A program made the translations under genes and the position numbers. A stretch of 64,000 nucleotides of DNA. Source: Torreya grandis. Its lineage: Eukaryota; Streptophyta; Pinopsida; Cupressales; Taxaceae. Position 1 is the first letter of the stretch. Every line of letters begins with the position of its first letter. Shown here piece by piece: positions 1 through 10,459 of the stretch. The notes beneath the pieces were generated by a model, which saw only the letters and a program-made list of their open reading frames with translations, searched no databases and was not told the origin of the DNA. The stretch lies in the NCBI GenBank assembly GCA_037957365.1, contig JARHVA010003259.1, positions 683,501-747,500 of the forward strand. The letters are read 5' to 3'.

Positions 1-8
1 GTAGTCCA

Positions 9-960
9 TTGATTCTTTCCCAATATGATGACATTTCAATCATATCCTTCAAAATTTTATCCTACTTTACTGGTGAGAATGCTACTTTCCTTATGGATCA
101 TATTGAAGATATTGTAAATATTTGCTCAGTGTACCATGTCATAAAAGACAATGTCACAGTTAGGCTACTTGCCTCTTATTTCAAAGGCAAAGGACTTCAA
201 TGGTATTAAGGCTTGAGACCAAATTCCATCCATAACTAGGATGAGCTTGGGGAGGAACTATGTAAGAAATTCAAGGATTGGAGTGACCATTTGTCCCTGA
301 TAGAGTAGCTCACAACTATAAAGTGAGCCTTGAATGAGATGATTGTTGATTTCAACTTTAGGTTCTAGAGATTTGGGACATGATCCCACCCTTGTGTAAT
401 CCATATCCCTATACCACATTTTTATATTTTTTGAAGGCTCTTAATAATGATATAGCTATGACGATTCAATCTATGGGAGGTGCAGTACTACTTAATGCCT
501 ATGAAGTTGTTGTAAGCACAAATAATTATTTGATTTAGGTAGGGAAAATTATGCCTAGGTCCCCTATGCCTCTATTCATAAAACCTCCCTGTAGCCAACC
601 AATTGCGAAGCCTATGTTATCACCTATCCCTATTATTGTAAACCCACCAAATTAATCTACTTCTCCCCCTAATGAATTTCATGAGGTTAAAACACTACTA
701 CAAAGCTTAAAAAATGAACTTGTGTCCCTTAAAGGTAACAAACGTAGTATTCTAGGCCCCATCAACACTACACTCAATAATACCATTCAAGTAAACCTCC
801 ATAACAAGGTGGAACGTAATCACAAATAATAGAGTGCCTTATATATAGAGGTTTGACACTGGAAGCACCTTGAGAGCCCTTGTACCCATGTAGAACAATA
901 TTGCACATGATCCTGAATGGTGTTTCCCATGTGGTCAACTACATAGCCAAGCTATATGCA
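9..960 (+). pseudogene. Ty3/gypsy gag relic
   Basis: A 66-codon open stretch ends in LASYFKGKGLQWY, the typical centre of plant Ty3/gypsy gag (RNA-binding capsid precursor). The same frame continues past a TAA with a gag-like run around 230-310 (DELGEELCKKFKDWSDHL), broken by several TAG and TGA codons. At 921-959 a CFPCGQLHSQAIC stretch forms a near-CCHC zinc knuckle with one residue missing in the C-to-H spacing. The start codon is unknown because the gene may begin before the window. It is clearly inactive. Confidence 0.62.
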
Positions 961-1522
961 TGAATAGAGTCATGAGCCAAATGCTCATGGTAAAATTTTT
1001 GTTGTAGCCTCAAGGGTAAGAAAATATCATAGCTCTATATGAAGAAAAAACTCAAGTGCTAGCGCAACAATAAGATGGGTCTACTCTTGTTAATTGGCAA
1101 GAGGACAACTTTAATTACATAAATCAGATTGGTGTATCAAGTGAAGGAAGCACCCTAGTTACTTTCAATACAAGATTCAAAAGGAGAGTGATAAAGGAGT
1201 GTTACCTACTCTATCAATCTCACCTTTAACACCCCATGTCATATAGACAAGCACACAAGCCAAAGTACCTACACAACCTTTAGTGCATACAAAACAAGCT
1301 TTCCAAAGAGAGGAGCTACCTCAAACCAGTGCACAAGTAAATAAGGAGGACACTACTCAAATATAATAACCAAAGGGATCCCAAACTACCTTCAACATAG
1401 TTAAACAGATGAATAAGATGAGCCTCAATGTAACCATGTGGGATGCTCTTGTTAATCCTTCTCAAAGGAATTTACTACACGATGCTCTGAAAATATTTTA
1501 GGTATGTAAGACATCACAACTT

Positions 1523-1890
1523 ATGCATTCCATATCTACAAGATTATGTCAACCTAAAGTGGAGGAAATGCAAGTGTGTAGTTGTGTTAATCCACCCCCA
1601 TTCTATATGTCCTTGATTATTGGCCAACATTTATTACACAATTCCATGATTGATTCAAGTACGAGTAGCTCCATGATGCCAAATAAGATTGTAGATACAC
1701 TTGGAATTGCATATTCCCCTATTTCAAAGGGACTAGTCTAGCTAGATGGCACAATGATCACGACCGTGGGAATCATCAAAGATTTGAATCTTACACTACA
1801 TGCATTCCCATGTCTTTTGATTATGTAGGATGTCATAGTCATTGACTTTCCTCCCTACTTCGCTATCTACTTCCCCTGAGACTTCAAAGC
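1523..1890 (+). pseudogene. Retrotransposon aspartic protease relic
   Basis: A 72-codon open stretch reads ...LIIGQHLLHNSMIDSSTSSSMMPNKIVDTLGI..., matching the retropepsin pattern in plant Ty3/gypsy polyproteins: a D-S/T-G-like active site followed by S-hydrophobic-MP and a leucine-rich helix. Here the site is IDSSTSS, so the catalytic glycine of D-S/T-G is replaced. After one TAG the frame continues with LDGTMITTVGIIKDL, like the flap and second strand of such proteases. In a live element it would process Gag-Pol. This copy is dead. Confidence 0.55.
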
Positions 1891-2177
1891 AAAGATGAGT
1901 GGATACTTATCTTCAAACTAGTTGCACATGTTTCTCAAAACTTGATACAAAACTATGGTGGCTATCACAGTTGAACCAATCTTTAAAATTCATGTTGAAC
2001 CATACTCTCCCAGCCTAATTAAATTAAACTACATAATGTTTGATTAGGAAGAGAATCCGGTTCTCCATGAAGCCACAACACCACTTCAAGAGATCCCAAG
2101 TGATTTACTAGATGAATGGGTACATGAACATTATGAATGTTGATCCATATGACAACACATAGGAGATAGGGCTAGGT

Positions 2178-2405
2178 ATGTATTGCATCCTAGAGGAAAA
2201 CTCTATGTTACTCAAGTTTGTAAGGGCATATGAGAGCCTTGAAGGCACATGGCAATTATACTTTGATGGCTCTCAAAGCACAAATGGTGTTGGAGATGGT
2301 GTGATGATGGTCTCCCCTCAAAAGGAAAAATATTTCCATGCCTTTAGGTTGTGGTTCAATTGCATGAACAATGTTTACAATGCTTCATACACACCAAAAT
2401 GTTAA
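2178..2405 (+). pseudogene. RNase H-like (additional RNase H) domain relic
   Basis: The 75-codon frame contains GTWQLYFDGSQSTNGVGDGV followed by MMVSPQKEKYFHAFRL and NCMNNVYNAS. This is the first half of the plant retrotransposon RNase H fold: W-x-LYFDGS, G-x-G-x-GVV-x-VSP, then a C/TNN-x-AEY motif that should carry the catalytic glutamate but is altered here. The second half is missing or too decayed to read. It lies about 300 bp downstream of the protease with no RT in between. Confidence 0.62.
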
Positions 2406-2819
2406 TTAGTACTTTGATGTTTAGGATTAAGGATGGAACTTCCAAGTTTAGAAATGTACTTGGAGATTATCATGCACCTTTTCTAGTTTTACCTTAAGGC
2501 CCAAAGCCCCTAGATTTGGATATATAATTTATTTAGGTATTCATATAGACACCTTCAATTGGTTTCACACACTCTTGGGTAACACCCTGCATATGCCTTC
2601 TCAATTCACCTAAGTCTGGCATGTTTTCAGAGTGGAAATTCTATTTTGAATATGGAAAGAAAGGAATTCAACGTTATTCTTTAATGTTTTTGCTAACATT
2701 CACTTTTTTATAATAATATGGCTATGATTATTTTTATTGTGCTTCTAGAGATATAAATATAAACTAACAAAGTCACTATGGAGTTGGATCACTTGTAGTG
2801 GTTACGTCATCATTGGGGT

Positions 2820-3580
<761 letters not shown>

Positions 3581-5086
3581 ATGAATTTTATTTAAATGAT
3601 GTGCTCTTTAATTTTCAAAAAAAATATAAATCCTTTTAATAGACTATTAATTTGCTTCGTTAAAATATAATTTAATAAAATTCAAACTAATTAAATTTTC
3701 CTCTTATTTTTGTAAGGTTATGACGAAAAGATTGAAAGTGGTATGTCAATACTCTTACTCTACATTATTTCTAGCAAAGAATATAAGTAAATATCTCTTC
3801 AATTGTCTACAACTAACAATCTTAATATTTGATATGATCTCTAATCCATTATTCATATATAAATTAAAAAATTTAAGATAATTTAAAATACTAACATTAA
3901 ACTAAAACCTACACACTTTATTTAATTTTTACTTTATTAAAAATTATCTTTAAAATACTACCACCTTATACATATAAAAAGGTTTTACAAACCAAATATC
4001 CATTTTATAATTATATTATGAAAATATTACATTTATTTTAGTTCTATATTAAAACTTAGTTAACTTGCCTCTATTCTCATTCAAAACCCCTTTCTTTCAA
4101 CCGTACCTCATCCCATGCCAAAAGGCATGTTTAAAAGCTCTTTACAAACTTAAAAGTAACCATCATTTTTATTTAAATTTCATTTTATATTTTTAATATT
4201 CCAATTTAGCTTACAGTTGATCCATAATTTCATATGCAAAAGTTCAAACTAAATTGAAAATATGTAATCTTAAGACCATAGTGAAATATCCTTTTTTTAT
4301 AGGTAGTCAAATTCCAGAATCTCTCCTACTGTTTCTATTTATATATTTTATTCATAAGTAAAAATGCAAAATAAATTAAAATTATTTAGTTTTAAAATCT
4401 TGTAATAAAAATTTCATTTTATAGGTAACTATGAGTCAAATTTGAGTGTGTCCTATCCTTATCAATTATATAATTTGATGTAAAGTTTTTAAGGTTTTAT
4501 TAAGTTATAAAGACATTTTAGTTACGTGCATAGAAATATTAAAAATGACGTGAGATTAGAATTATTTAGAAAGATGAAAATTAAAAAAATTTAAAGTTAA
4601 CATGAATCTATAAAAATTATGATCGATTTTTAAAAAACAACCAATCATTTTAATTTACTATTCTATAAAATATAACAAATTATTATTATATAAATATTTA
4701 ATGACATACCATAATTAAAACCATTTCATTTAATTTTAATTGGGAGAAGAGAATTTTTTTTCCATTCATATAATAGATCCCAATCATTTCAAAACCTCTA
4801 CTTTGAACTGCTTCTAATCGTACATACAACTTGACTTATACTTAATGTTATTATGTGCTATATGACATACAAGAGATGATGAATAGCATATAAAATTAGG
4901 TAAATAAAGAATATGACGCTGCCATTTCCGTAATAAGACCTCAAGTTTATTTTTGGTGAATAACATTTCACACAAATAGGAATTTGTTAATTTATTTTTA
5001 AAATATTGTTAAGTATGCTGATTTCATAGATTTAAACATTAAGATTTAACTAAAAGTAAAATTAAAATTATTTTTGAGATTGGAAT
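3581..5086. other. AT-rich intergenic DNA
   Basis: About 1.5 kb of very AT-rich sequence. I see no reading frame of note, no terminal repeats and no recognisable element. It is the left flank of the copia insertion and shows the likely background of the locus. Confidence 0.6.
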
Positions 5087-5091
5087 GCATT
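5087..5091. repeat. Target-site duplication (left), GCATT
   Basis: GCATT precedes the 5' LTR and the same five bases follow the 3' LTR at 9607-9611. This fixes both ends of the copia element. Confidence 0.93.
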
Positions 5092-6297
5092 TGTTAGGTT
5101 GTGGAGCTAAAAGCTTCACTAATGCAGACATTAGAGGAGGGTGCTGAGTGTCACAGTTGCTGGCATCGGTCAGGCCAACCGACGTTGGTCAGGTGGAGAC
5201 AAGAAGCTGTTGATGACGATCAGAGATCGGCCAACGTCGATCACCCCCAGGCAGACAAGAACCGATGTCGGTCCCCTGTGCGGTTCTGGAACTGTCAGTT
5301 GCACGAACAGTTAGTTAACGAATCAGTTGTTTGCATGAAGAAGGCTAATTTTAGTCGAGCTGCGGATCTAATTATTGTAATTTGGTGTCTAATTATTGTT
5401 TGCATGAGATCTATATAATAGACTCATGGGCTATATTGTAATTTGTGCTAGAGAGTAAGAGAGAAAATATTAGCTCCTTTAGAGTGAAGAGAGCAAGGTG
5501 TGTTCCTCCTAGTGCCACAGTGCCAAGCGTGGGTGCTGGTTTGGAGAATCAAAAGGATTCTTCATGTATGTAGGATCTTGGTTAGCAGGCGTGCAAGGCC
5601 ACGTTTGGAGATCTACATGGTAAGTAAGATCATTGATCTGCAAGTGTATGTATGTGCAAGGTCTAGGTTTGTAGGTGTGCAGAACCAGGTTGATCTGCAG
5701 GTGGCAGCAGGATCAAGGTGACAACAACACAACAGGGAGCAAGATCATGTGGGATCTACTTGGAGTATGGTGTGTACTCAGTTGGAGAGCAAAGAGGAAG
5801 GCAAGGTAGTTCCTTCCAAAGTAAGATCATTTGAGTTGCAAGTTGTTGCAAGTTCATGGGAGATCTACTTGGAGTGCGTTGTGTACTCGGTTTGAGTATG
5901 TGTGTATACTCGGTGTACTGGCAGTATTGTTACTGACTGGTTGACTCGCGCGGTGTTGTTACTAGCTGGTGGAGGTGAACACTAACTCTGTGTTTGAGTT
6001 GTGTGTTGGGACCGTAATTGAGAGAGTGAGCTCTTGAAGGTGAATTACTGAACACTTGGTGTGGGAAGCCTGTAAGGTGGGAAGAGTGTGGCATCTCTTC
6101 ATTTATAATTCTTTTCTGGAAGAGTATTAATACAATTGGGTATTATCTCTCATATTCTGTGTTATTTCTGAATTCTAGTTACTTGTTACTTCTGGTTTAA
6201 TTCTGCATATTAAGTTGCTTGTACATGGTAATCAATGGTGCTTCCTCATTCCTAACAGTTGGTATCAGAGCATGTTTGTTGTTCTAGATTCCTGACA
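5092..6297 (+). repeat. 5' LTR of copia element
   Basis: 1206 bp, identical in length to the 3' LTR. It begins TGTTAGG. A CpG-rich section at about 5150-5290 repeats CCGACGTCGGTC-like motifs. The LTR contains CCTAACAGTTGGTATCAGAG at 6251-6270, which looks like an older LTR end plus primer site, and then ends CCTGACA at 6291-6297. Confidence 0.93.
5412..5420 (+). promoter_or_regulatory. LTR TATA box
   Basis: TATATAATA in the middle of the 5' LTR is conserved in the 3' LTR at 8723-8731. It is the best candidate core promoter for the element. Confidence 0.6.
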
Positions 6298-6299
6298 GT

Positions 6300-6311
6300 T
6301 GGTATCAGAGC
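6300..6311 (+). other. Primer-binding site (initiator tRNA-Met)
   Basis: TGGTATCAGAGC lies two bases after the 5' LTR. It is the standard plant copia primer-binding site, complementary to the 3' end of initiator tRNA-Met. A second copy lies inside the LTR at 6260-6271. Confidence 0.92.
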
Positions 6312-6386
6312 TAAGGTTGCAGGGAGCAAATTTGTGTTTGATTATAGGTCACTCTCAGGGGTTTCTGATTGAGTGGAAGTATAGCA

Positions 6387-7085
6387 ATGGTAGAAGAAAG
6401 TACACTAAGAATGGAGGAATTGAAAAGCACGAATGGTCAATTACGATGTTATGGAAAGAAAGAGCAGGTAAAAAAATATTGTTGGTTGGTTCAAGATCAG
6501 CATGAAGGAACTGAAGAAGTAGATGTTGTAGGTGTTGTTGCACAAGATGCTCTGGGATGTTCCTTGGATAAAGTAGAATCTTGTTTTATAGATTCTGTTT
6601 CCTCTTTCCATGCAGCTCGAAATAGAGTATTTTTCCATGTTAAGGTCTTTGGAGACTTTGGAAAGATTTATTTAGGAGCTGGTGTGCCTTGTCAAAGAAT
6701 TGGCAAAGGGGAAGTGAAGCTAAAATTGCAGGTGGCCAACACAAGGGTGTTGAAGGAGGTCATGCAGGGCCCAGTCTTGAAGATGTGGCTAATTTCTTCA
6801 AGAAAGTTGGGTGATGAGAGATGCACAAGAACTCTCACAGCGGATGCACTTGAATTAGCGTGTGATAAGAAAGTAGGTATCCTTTATCTATCTACTTATA
6901 TTACTGATTCTTTTTCTGTTGTGAAGACATGGCTTTGTAGGCTTGGTCACATGAGCAAGAAGGAGATGCATGTTCTTAAGAGAAAGTCAGATGTCTTTGA
7001 CAGACTTAAGAACTGGAAAGCCTTGGTGTTTTTGGAGGAGATGATGGATAGAGATCAGTGGATGGGGCTAGACATCTCTAAGTAG
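6387..7085 (+). pseudogene. Copia gag end, protease and pre-integrase frame
   Basis: This open frame is about 232 codons from the ATG at 6387. It fuses three pieces of a copia polyprotein: a degraded zinc knuckle (RCYGKKEQVKKYCW), the protease (CFIDSVSSFHAARNRVFF, then GDFGKIYLGAGVPCQ) and the zinc-binding start of integrase (TWLCRLGHMSKKEMHVL, from the usual W-x-RLGH). The protease site reads D-S-V-S where D-S-G-A/S is expected, so activity is unlikely. Gag is mostly deleted upstream and the integrase core is missing downstream. The frame is unusually open for this window, which suggests the deleted form was itself propagated. Confidence 0.8.
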
Positions 7086-7129
7086 GGTAGTTTGGATAGG
7101 GTTTTGATCCATGGAGAGCTCACAGGTAA

Positions 7130-7400
7130 AAAGTCATCACTCACAAGCGAACACAGTTATCAGCATCGATCAAGGGGAACTGGCATCAAATAGACAAGTG
7201 CCGATGTCAGTCATGTGCAGACCAGAGCCAGTGGTGTTGAGCATGGTGGCTGTCGGCGTTGATCATAGAATCGATGTTGGTGACCAGGTAAGACTGATGT
7301 TGGTCAGGAAATTGGTGTCAGTAGAAAGGATAGTCGCATGGGAACTGACATCGATTAGATGCAGATTGTGTGGTGACCGAGGTCGGTCACTGAGATAGAT
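7130..7400 (+). other. Filler segment rich in GATGTCGGTC-like motifs
   Basis: This segment lies between the pre-integrase frame and the RT remnant, where integrase and RT should be. It has repeated short motifs such as CCGATGTCAGTC, GACATCGATT and CGAGGTCGGTC. They resemble the CpG-rich part of the element's own LTR (about 5150-5290). A frame of 95 codons is open but matches no family I know. Confidence 0.45.
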
Positions 7401-7689
7401 TTTGGCTAGATAGCAAGTTGTCAAAGAGTCTCAAATACCCATATGGAGGACTAAAAGGGTAAGTAAGCCTCAAATTTGTTGTTCCTCTTCTTTATACTCG
7501 TTGCTCATTGTAGAGCAGGAAGGATCCAGGAAACAGTGGGAGCATGGCATGAATAGGATGCAGAACCAAACGAGAGATTTGGTAGAGTTGCTAGCTGGAA
7601 GAAAAGCACTAAGACAAATGGATACCTTAGTTAAAGAATAGAGAGAATGGATACATGAGATGGAAGGCTAGGTCATATGGTCTTGAGAA

Positions 7690-8330
7690 AGTTGTAGGAC
7701 AGTGGTACAGGTTTTGATAGGTGGATGACAAAGCAGGGCTTTAGTCAGTGTCAGTGTAACCATTGTGTTTGTCTCACCAGGTGGATGATGGTCGTGACAT
7801 TATCCTATTACTGTATGTGGAGGATGAGCTCTGGTGCAGGTTCAAACATATAGGGTTTTGCTAAGCTAAGGGTAAGGTTAGTTCAGTGGCATGTCATGAG
7901 GAATTTGGAGCAGTGAAATTCTTTGGCATGAGAGACATGGAAGATCACAGGTTGATTTTGTCTCCAGTGGGAGCTGATGTGAATCAGGTGTTAGCAAGGT
8001 TCAATATGCAGGATGCAAAACCAAATCACACCAAGGGCTAGACAGTTTAGTGTCTGAAATCACATGAGGTTTGGTATAGACCTGAGTTTGCCCAAGCAGT
8101 GGGTGTTGTCAAAAAGTTTGGAGCTGATCCAGGAAAGAAGCACTAGAGGGCAGTTCAGTGGATTCTCAGGTATTTGAGAGGGATCAGTAGTAGGTCAACA
8201 TGCTATTCAGGGTCAAGTTCTTTTCTACATGGGTTTGTAGATGTGGATGTGGCAGGTTACTTGGATGACAGGAGGTTCACCACAGGTTGTGTGGTGGTTG
8301 GTCTTCAGGATTGATCTTGAAGAGGGATAC
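7690..8330 (+). pseudogene. Copia RT C-terminus and RNase H relic
   Basis: Several frames together give the end of a copia polymerase. RFDRWMTKQGFSQCQCNHCV is followed by the catalytic box as YVED at 7814-7825 (YVDD in active copia). Then come FNMQDAKP, a PEFAQAVGVV stretch, VQWILRYLRG and the RNase H motif DVDVAGYLDDRRFTTG near 8237-8290. The order and spacing are those of the copia RT thumb to RNase H region. Frameshifts and stops make it inactive. Confidence 0.82.
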
Positions 8331-8389
8331 AAGCCAAGAAATAGATTAGATGGTGTACAGGTATAGGTATAGTGTAGCTGTTTATCTCC

Positions 8390-8399
8390 AAGTGGGAGA
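8390..8399 (+). other. Polypurine tract
   Basis: AAGTGGGAGA just before the 3' LTR is the usual copia plus-strand primer sequence. Confidence 0.8.
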
Positions 8400-8400
8400 T

Positions 8401-9606
8401 TGTTAGGTTGTGGAGCTAAAAGCTTCACTGATGCAGACATTGGAGGAGGGTGTTGAGTGTCACAGTCACCGGCGTCGGTTAGGCCAACCAACGTTGGTTA
8501 GGTGGAGACAGGAAGCTGTCGACGACGGTCATAGATCGGCCGACGTCGGTCACCCCCAGGCAAACAAGGACTGACGTCGATCGCCTGTGTGGTTCTGGAA
8601 CTGTCAATTGCATGAACAGTTAGTTAACGAACTGGTTGTTTGCATGAAGAAGGCTAATTTTAGTCTTGAGTTGCAGATCTAATTATTGTAATTAGGTGTC
8701 TAATTATTGTTTGCATGAGATCTATATAATAGACTCATGGGCTGTATTGTAATTTGTGCTAGAGAGTAAAAGACCAAATATTAGCTCCTTTAGAGTGAAG
8801 AGAGCAAGGTGTGTTCCTCCTAGTGCCACAGTGCCAAGTGTGGGTGCTGGTTTGGAGAATCAGAAGGACTCTTCATGTATATAGGATCTTGGTCAGCAGG
8901 TGTGCAAGGCCACATTTGGAGATCTACATGGTAAGTAAGATCATTGATCTGCAGGTGTATGTGTGTAAAAGGTCTAGGTTTGCAAGTGTGCAGAACTAGG
9001 TTGATCTGCAGGTGGCAGCAAGATCAAGGTGACAACAACACAACAGGGAGCAAGATTAGGTGGGATCTACTTGGAGTACGATGTGTACTCAGTTAGAGAG
9101 CAAAGAGGAAGGCAAGGTAGTTCCTTCCAAAGCAAGATCATTTGAGTTGCAAGTTGTTGCAAGTTCATGGGAGATCTACTTGGAGTGCGTTGTGTACTCA
9201 GTTTGAGTATGTGTGTATACTCAGTGTACTGACAGTATTGTTACTGACTGGTTGACTGGCGGTGTTATTACTGGCTGGTGGAGTTGAACACCAACTCTGT
9301 GTTTGAGTTGTGTGTTGGGACCGTAATTGAGAGAGTGAGCTCTTGAAGGTGAATTACTGAACACTTGGTGTGGGAAGCCTGTAAGGTGGGAAGAGTGTGG
9401 CGTCTCTTCATTTGTAATTCTTTTCTATAAGAGTATTAATACAATTGGGTATTGTCTCTCATATTCTGTGTTATTTCTAAATTCTAGTTACTTGTTACTT
9501 CTGGTTTAATTCTGCATATAAAGTTGCTTGTACATGGTAATCAATGGTGCTTCCTCGATCCTAACAGTTGGTATCAGAGCATGTTTGTCATTTTAGATTC
9601 TTGACA
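8401..9606 (+). repeat. 3' LTR of copia element
   Basis: 1206 bp, from TGTTAGG to TTGACA. It is followed by the GCATT target duplication. It also carries the internal LTR-end plus primer-site copy (about 9560-9580), so that feature was present in the parent element before insertion. Confidence 0.93.
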
Positions 9607-9611
9607 GCATT
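9607..9611. repeat. Target-site duplication (right), GCATT
   Basis: Perfect match to 5087-5091. Confidence 0.93.
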
Positions 9612-10440
9612 ATTAATTGAAAGTGATGAAAGTAGTCCCTTTTGGACTACTAAAGTAATAGAAGATGAATATAATATAAAATATTAGATAATTTTTATTA
9701 ATTTTAATAGAATATAATAATTTATATATTATATATTTATAAAATATATTCAATGATTATATTGTAATGATAAAATAGTTTTTATTCTATATATTATTAT
9801 TGGAACATTTTTATTTGAACTTTTGTTTATTAAATTTTTTCTTGTTCTTATTTTTTTTATTAATTTTATAATTATTGACTCAATTTAAATATATCAATTT
9901 TATCAAATTTTTGTTATCATTATTTTTAAACTAATATTTAATAATAGTTTTACCTAATATTTTCTTCATTCCATCCTCATAAGATTTAATTTCTACTAAG
10001 AATTAATAATGAGATGTGTTTATGCATAAGAGTGGAAAAGGGTGAGAAAGTTTACAAAGAGGTTCATTTCAAAGTTTGCAATGTAGAAAAGGCAACAAAT
10101 AATGACAAAAATAAAATTTAGGTATATTTCAAAGGTGAGCATCTTGTGCACATAGAGTAAATGTAATTAGAGATGTAATTAATTTGGTCACTAGAGTAAA
10201 GTTAAGTCATGGAAGATAAAAGGTAGTCAAAGGTAGTTATGGCTATAGAGGCCTCATAAAAATGAATAAAATAATGTTTAAAAAAATTGATAGAATTAGG
10301 TTTTGAGTGTTAGTAAGTAAGAGAGTTTCAAAGTTACTTTATGTAATATTATTGTATTTTAATGGTTTAATTTAAGTTTTTTTAATATTTAATATAGTTT
10401 TTATCTTAACACTATTATTGTATTTTAATTATATTATTGT
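9612..10440. other. AT-rich intergenic DNA
   Basis: Right flank of the copia insertion and left flank of the LINE. There are no coding relics or repeats I can name. The exact 5' end of the LINE is not marked by any visible target duplication. Confidence 0.5.
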
Positions 10441-10459
10441 ACTACTATTTAATCTTAAA

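Larger units (their letters stand above)
1..2720 (+). mobile_element. Decayed Ty3/gypsy retrotransposon fragment (gag, protease, RNase H-like)
   Basis: This is a plus-strand retrotransposon remnant that enters from the left edge. Pieces in order are a gag domain, a CCHC-like knuckle, an aspartic-protease-like stretch and an RNase H-like fold. All are cut by many stops and frame changes. No reverse transcriptase or integrase can be seen between protease and RNase H, so the element is internally deleted or belongs to a non-autonomous family. No LTR is visible. The RNase H piece resembles the additional RNase H of Tat-lineage plant Ty3/gypsy elements, so Tat affiliation is an inference. The right limit is approximate. 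Confidence 0.7.
5092..9606 (+). mobile_element. Non-autonomous Ty1/copia retrotransposon, complete with LTRs and TSD
   Basis: This 4515-bp element is bounded by two 1206-bp LTRs that start TGTTAGG and end TGACA, with GCATT duplicated on both sides. The internal region is only 2103 bp. It holds a primer-binding site complementary to initiator tRNA-Met, a gag/protease/pre-integrase frame, a GC-richer filler, then RT-end and RNase H remnants and a polypurine tract. The integrase core and most of RT are missing, so it must have moved in trans. LTR differences are mostly transitions, densest in the CpG-rich part, so the insertion is not recent. It is nonetheless one of the best-preserved elements here. 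Confidence 0.93.
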
